From Heyndrickxia camelliae (GTDB lineage: Bacteria; Bacillota; Bacilli; Bacillales; Bacillaceae_C), in assembly GCF_002844575.1 (NCBI RefSeq), contig NZ_PIQO01000003.1, positions 1 to 64,000 on the forward strand: 64,000 nt of DNA, written 5' to 3'. Positions within the stretch are counted from its first letter, which is position 1; the number at the start of each line of letters is the position of its first letter. A program made the position numbers and the translations under genes. Shown here piece by piece: positions 60,840 through 64,000 of this stretch. The notes below the pieces were generated by a model that was given only the letters and a program-made list of their open reading frames with translations, was not told the origin of the DNA and did no database searches.

Positions 60840-61623
60840 TGAACCAAAAGAGTTAGACAAATATATATTTTAAACAGCATATTAGACCTGAGTCCGGCAT
60901 TTTACTGGACTCAGGTCTTTTAACTTTTTCTTTATACATACTTGATCTGAATGAAAGATTAACTCATCCTCTGGATTTAAAACCCCTAAAGCTTGTTCAA
61001 GCATATCTCCTTACTAAATCAAAAGTGGGGCGATATAAGAGATGACCTCACTATTGAACAAATCAAGAATAGGAGGTAGATAGAGTTTTTGCCCAAAATG
61101 GCTGAATTCTGTAACATCTGTTACCCATTTCCGTTTAGGTCTGTTGGCATGGAAATCCCTATTTAGAACATTAGGCGCAACTCTCCCTACATTTCCGCGA
61201 TAGGACTTTTATTTCTTCATTCAGACCTGGCACTTAAAATCCCCCTCTGGTTCATTAGCTTAAGGACAGTCTTTGGGTCAAGAATCAATCCTTTTTTATC
61301 AAGCTCTTTTTTATTCTTCGGTGTCTTATAATGACCTTTATGTTGAGGATATATTTCTTGTATTACTTCTTTCACCTTTGTATATTTATCGGGGCAATCC
61401 ATATGTTTTGTCCAATAATAATATGTGTTTCTTTTGATACGCGCCATCTTGATCAGCTCAGCGCTTCTATATTCATTCCTTAGTTCAAAAATTACTTGCG
61501 TTTTGAGTTTTGTTGTAATTTTTGCTGCTCTCAAACTAAGGCATTCAACTTTTTTATATCTAAATTTGCCATAAAAAAACTGCACCAAAATTGTTTAGTT
61601 TTGTGTCTAACAATTTTGGTACA
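60840..61623 (-). mobile_element. Internally deleted IS3-family (IS150-like) relic
   Basis: Ends are an imperfect inverted repeat: TGAACCAAAAGAGTTAGACA (60840-60859) and, on the minus strand, TGTACCAAAATTGTTAGACA (61604-61623), 17 of 20 identical. Inside, an OrfB start is readable on the minus strand (61217-61588: VIFELRNEYRSAELIKMARI, YYYWTKHMDCPDKYTKVKEV) and, further on, LNRDFHANRPKRKWVTDVTEF, HFGQKLYLPPILDLF, broken by frameshifts and a deletion. OrfA and the last DDE part are missing, so it cannot move by itself. Confidence 0.85.
60884..60921 (+). terminator. Strong hairpin inside the IS relic
   Basis: A 12-bp perfect stem (AGACCTGAGTCC / GGACTCAGGTCT, loop of 11) with TTTTAAC after it on the plus strand. 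It may now end transcription from the GNAT gene. Confidence 0.65.
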
Positions 61624-61634
61624 GTTCATTAATT

Positions 61635-61645
61635 GGCGAGTTTTT
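61635..61645 (-). terminator. Right arm of the split terminator
   Basis: GGCGAGTTTTT, the partner of 60818-60828; it abuts the DUF2639 stop codon. With the relic between, the two arms are about 800 bp apart and unlikely to fold. Confidence 0.7.
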
Positions 61646-61787
61646 ATTTATTTACTTTTTCATTATAAAGATTTCTAATTACCCATGTTTTGTATTTCTC
61701 TAGCTTTTTTCGTTCAACAGGGTGGTAACGCACACCCATTTGTTTTAATTCTTGAACATACCAGCCTTTTGAATATTTGTATGCCAT
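61644..61787 (-). CDS. DUF2639 (YflJ-like) small protein
   Basis: A 47-aa basic protein: MAYKYSKGWYVQELKQMGVR, YHPVERKKLEKYKTWVIRNL, YNEKVNK. The GWYV-ELK-G-R-HP-E-RKLE-YKT pattern is what I recall for YflJ/DUF2639 of bacilli. GGAGG lies about 9 nt before the ATG. Its stop codon overlaps the right arm of the split terminator. Function unknown. It is antisense to the longer alternative N-terminus of the MATE gene, which argues against that longer start. Confidence 0.85.
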   Translation of the reverse strand: MAYKYSKGWYVQELKQMGVRYHPVERKKLEKYKTWVIRNLYNEKVNK

Positions 61788-61850
61788 CCCCTATCTCCTC
61801 CTCATTAGCTTGTCCAATATCACTATATGAGCAAGAAAAAAATATATTAC

Positions 61851-61878
61851 TTACATTTGCAAATGATTATGTTATAAT
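61851..61878 (+). promoter_or_regulatory. Promoter of the MATE gene
   Basis: TTACAT (61851-61856), 16-bp spacer, TATAAT (61873-61878), 31 bp before the ATG. It lies inside the longest possible reading frame, which supports the shorter start. Confidence 0.6.
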
Positions 61879-61909
61879 GGATAAATTCATTTTATATGAG
61901 GTACAAACG

Positions 61910-63274
61910 ATGAAACAGACATTTACGACAAAAGGAAAGCTTATCCAATTAATAACCATTCTTATACCGATTCTTTTCACGCAATTAGCTATGTACTCTA
62001 TGAATTTCTTTGACACGATGATGTCAGGTAAGTATTCGAAGACTGATCTTGCAGGTGTTGCAATCGGCTCGTCTTTGTGGGTTCCAGTCTTTACTGGACT
62101 TAGTGGCATTTTACTTTCTATCACACCAATAATTGCTCATCTTGTTGGTGGCAAGAAAAATAAGGATGTCGCCTTTTCTGTTATTCAGGGTATTTACGCT
62201 GCTATATTCCTTGCCATTATCATTTTAGTTATCGGAAGCTTTGCACTTAAACCTATATTACAGCAAATGAATTTAGAAGCTCATGTTAGAAATGTGGCAA
62301 AGTATTATTTAGTAGCTCTTTCTTTCGGCATTATTCCTTTATTTATTTATAATGTTTTAAGATCCTTTATGGATGCATTAGGAATGACAAGAGTTACGAT
62401 GATTATCACGTTGCTCTCTCTTCCCATCAATGTTGCATTGAATTTTTTATTTATTTTCGGAAATGCAGGCATGCCTAAGCTTGGTGGAGTTGGTTCTGGT
62501 GTCGCATCGGCTATTACATACTGGCTCATAATGTTTATAGCATTCGCTGTAATCCATTTTCAAAAACCATTCTCAAGTTTTATGATTTTTAAAAAATGGT
62601 ATCCGGTATCTTTTAAAAAATGGAAAGAAATTTTTGTGTTAGGAATCCCAATTGGTCTCTCCACATTCTTTGAAACCAGTATTTTTGCGGCTGTTACATT
62701 AGTTATGGCGAAATATGGTACAAATATTATTGCAGCACATCAAATTGCGATTAATTTCTCTTCGCTTTTATATATGATTCCATTAAGCATTTCAATGGCA
62801 ATGACCATCGTTATCGGGTATGAAGTTGGCGCAGAACGATTCGATGATGCTCGACAGTACAGTAAACTCGGTATTAGTATTGCGGTTGTAATGGCATTTA
62901 TATTAGGAATACTATTACTTACAAACAATGAGCTCGTCGCTAAAGTATATAGCAATGATATAAAGGTTATTGCTTTAACGACTCATTTCTTATTATATGC
63001 AGTATTTTTTCAATTGTCAGATGCCATCCAAGCACCTGTCCAAGGAGCACTTAGAGGATATAAGGATGTTAACGTTACCTTTATTATGGCTTTCATTTCT
63101 TATTGGATAATAGGATTGCCTTTTGGGTATGTCATTGCAAACTATACAAACTTTGGGCCATACGGATATTGGCTCGGTCTTATCACAGGGCTAGCAGTAG
63201 GTGCTATTACCCTATCCTTACGATTATTTTATGTACTGAGAAAAAAAGGAAAAACTAGAATAGGATTACAATAA
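61910..63274 (+). CDS. MATE family multidrug/metabolite exporter
   Basis: A 454-aa antiporter with twelve helices in two homologous halves. Landmarks: LITILIPILFTQLAMYSMNFFDTMMSGKYSKTDLAGVAIGSSLW at the start, PINVALNFLFIFGNAGMPKLGGVGSGVASAITYW in the middle and GIPIGLSTFFETSIFAAVTLVMAKYGTNIIAAHQIAINFSSLLYMIP in the second half (NorM/DinF-like). It exports cationic drugs or metabolites with Na+ or H+. ATG 61910 has GAGG 9 nt upstream and a promoter just before it; a frame 75 codons longer is antisense to the DUF2639 gene. Confidence 0.92.
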   Translation: MKQTFTTKGKLIQLITILIPILFTQLAMYSMNFFDTMMSGKYSKTDLAGVAIGSSLWVPVFTGLSGILLSITPIIAHLVGGKKNKDVAFSVIQGIYAAIFLAIIILVIGSFALKPILQQMNLEAHVRNVAKYYLVALSFGIIPLFIYNVLRSFMDALGMTRVTMIITLLSLPINVALNFLFIFGNAGMPKLGGVGSGVASAITYWLIMFIAFAVIHFQKPFSSFMIFKKWYPVSFKKWKEIFVLGIPIGLSTFFETSIFAAVTLVMAKYGTNIIAAHQIAINFSSLLYMIPLSISMAMTIVIGYEVGAERFDDARQYSKLGISIAVVMAFILGILLLTNNELVAKVYSNDIKVIALTTHFLLYAVFFQLSDAIQAPVQGALRGYKDVNVTFIMAFISYWIIGLPFGYVIANYTNFGPYGYWLGLITGLAVGAITLSLRLFYVLRKKGKTRIGLQ

Positions 63275-63278
63275 AACG

Positions 63279-63309
63279 TAAAGACCATGGAGCATACCAT
63301 GGTCTTTTG
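63279..63309. terminator. Convergent terminator between MATE and CAP genes
   Basis: AAGACCATGG / CCATGGTCTT, 10-bp perfect stem, loop of 6, with TTTTG on the plus side and TTACG on the minus side. Confidence 0.8.
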
Positions 63310-63317
63310 TATATCAT

Positions 63318-63995
63318 TTAATTTCCAATGAATTCTTGTGTCCAATAATTTCCGTTTGCAACAAATCCTACACCAATTGCCGTGTAATTTTTATTAAGAA
63401 TATTTGCACGGTGACCTGGAGAATTCATCCATCCATTTACTACTTCCTGAGGTGTTTTTTGACCCATGGCAATATTTTCTCCCGCTGCCCGGTACGTAAT
63501 ACCGAATTTTTTCATCATATCAAACGGTGATCCATAAGTAGGACTTGTATGATCAAAATAGTGGTTAACTGCCATATCATTTGCCTTTGTATGTGCCATC
63601 TTACTTAATGTTGTGTTGATTTTTAAAGCAGGAAGTCCATTCTTTTTTCGCTCTTGATTTGTTAAGTCAACTACTTTCTTTTCATACGCACTTAATTGAT
63701 AGTTTGTTTGATTAGTACTAGTTGTCTTATTTGATTTTTTGTTAGTATTCGTATTTTTAACTTTTTGTACATTTTGAGTTGGCTGCTTTACAGATTGAGC
63801 ATGATTTTGTGTAGAATTTACATTGTACTGTTTCTTAATAGTGTTTAACCAAGCCTGTAAGTCTTGGATATTAGTTGTTTTAAATTCATATTTAACTTCA
63901 TTCGTTTTTACTTCTGCCGCATCAGCTTTATGATGGAGCATTGGTCCTGCTAATAATGCTAAGGCAGTTGCTGTTATAATTAGTGGTTTCATCAT
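63318..63995 (-). CDS. Secreted CAP-domain (SCP/PR-1) protein, YkwD-like
   Basis: A 225-aa exported protein. A signal peptide (ALALLAGPMLHHKADA, cleavage expected after the Ala) precedes a region of about 70 residues rich in Asn, Thr, Gln and Lys, then a CAP domain from about residue 105: LSAYEKKVVDLTNQERKKNGLPALKI, DHTSPTYGSPFDMM, RAAGENIAMGQ, VVNGWMNSPGHRANILNKNYTAIGVGF. The His and Glu of the CAP cavity are visible. The start lies 5 bp from the window edge, so the ribosome binding site is outside and either of the two first ATGs is possible. Confidence 0.88.
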   Translation of the reverse strand: MMKPLIITATALALLAGPMLHHKADAAEVKTNEVKYEFKTTNIQDLQAWLNTIKKQYNVNSTQNHAQSVKQPTQNVQKVKNTNTNKKSNKTTSTNQTNYQLSAYEKKVVDLTNQERKKNGLPALKINTTLSKMAHTKANDMAVNHYFDHTSPTYGSPFDMMKKFGITYRAAGENIAMGQKTPQEVVNGWMNSPGHRANILNKNYTAIGVGFVANGNYWTQEFIGN

Positions 63996-64000
63996 CGAAA

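Noticed and set aside
61217-61588. Functional transposase
   Set aside because: Only the N-terminal part of OrfB is open; the DDE region is broken and partly deleted.
61685-61909. N-terminal 75-residue extension of the MATE protein
   Set aside because: It is antisense to the conserved DUF2639 gene, a promoter lies inside it, and the ATG at 61910 has a good ribosome binding site.
1-64000. CRISPR arrays, prophage or a defence island
   Set aside because: I saw no regularly spaced repeats, phage structural genes or cas genes.

Overview
The window is AT-rich chromosomal DNA from a low-GC Gram-positive, endospore-forming member of the Bacillaceae. The signs are strong AGGAGG-type ribosome binding sites, frequent TTG/GTG starts, a YjcZ-family sporulation small protein, the PspA-YdjGHI cell-envelope stress operon, a YrkE-J-like sulfur operon, an LTA synthase, and a divergent Ku/LigD pair. 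I cannot name the genus. Nearly all of it reads as core or near-core chromosome, with a few decayed IS3-family insertions and pseudogenes.

Layout. 0-6 kb: an oligopeptide/nickel-type ABC importer operon on the minus strand (two ATPases, a binding lipoprotein, two permeases). 6-14 kb: a MOSC protein, an MFS exporter, a PanF pantothenate symporter with its small YhdT partner, an alpha/beta hydrolase, a membrane-anchored polysaccharide deacetylase, and a YyaL-type thioredoxin-domain gene broken by a 25-bp insertion just before its CxxC motif. 14-21 kb: RtcB RNA ligase, an IS3 relic, a TPR protein and a 698-residue protein with a C-terminal TerD-like domain, which together look like an RNA-repair or stress locus. 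21-27 kb: a persulfide/sulfane-sulfur detoxification regulon under a CstR-type repressor (Cys31/Cys60, Asn56), with four near-identical 16-bp operator palindromes. 27-31 kb: a cytochrome bd-type oxidase operon with two short membrane proteins, one of them CydS-like. 31-36 kb: two paralogous cytosine-deaminase-like amidohydrolases, a guanine-deaminase-like enzyme, an ankyrin lipoprotein and a LysR regulator. 36-42 kb: an azoreductase and pspA-ydjG-ydjH-ydjI with a sigma-W-like promoter. 42-46 kb: a phosphatase, then an ammonium transporter carrying two perfect GlnR/TnrA boxes next to a GlnD-like nucleotidyltransferase and a DEDDh exonuclease. 46-56 kb: LTA synthase, a cold-shock protein with a long structured leader, YjcZ, a PAP2 phosphatase, Ku, LigD, DapF, an EAL-HDOD protein and an NCS2 purine permease. 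56-64 kb: a copper-binding four-helix-bundle protein, small membrane proteins, UppP, DedA, a GNAT acetyltransferase behind an unusual structured leader, an IS3 relic sitting inside a terminator loop, a MATE exporter and a secreted CAP-domain protein.

The most interesting parts are the RtcB/TPR/TerD-like locus, the leader of the GNAT gene at 60.12-60.26 kb (a tRNA T-arm mimic with mutually exclusive hairpins, the last one hiding the Shine-Dalgarno), the structured leader of the cold-shock gene, and the CstR regulon with a dead tusA copy that still carries its operator. Start codons were chosen by Shine-Dalgarno spacing and often differ from the longest reading frame.
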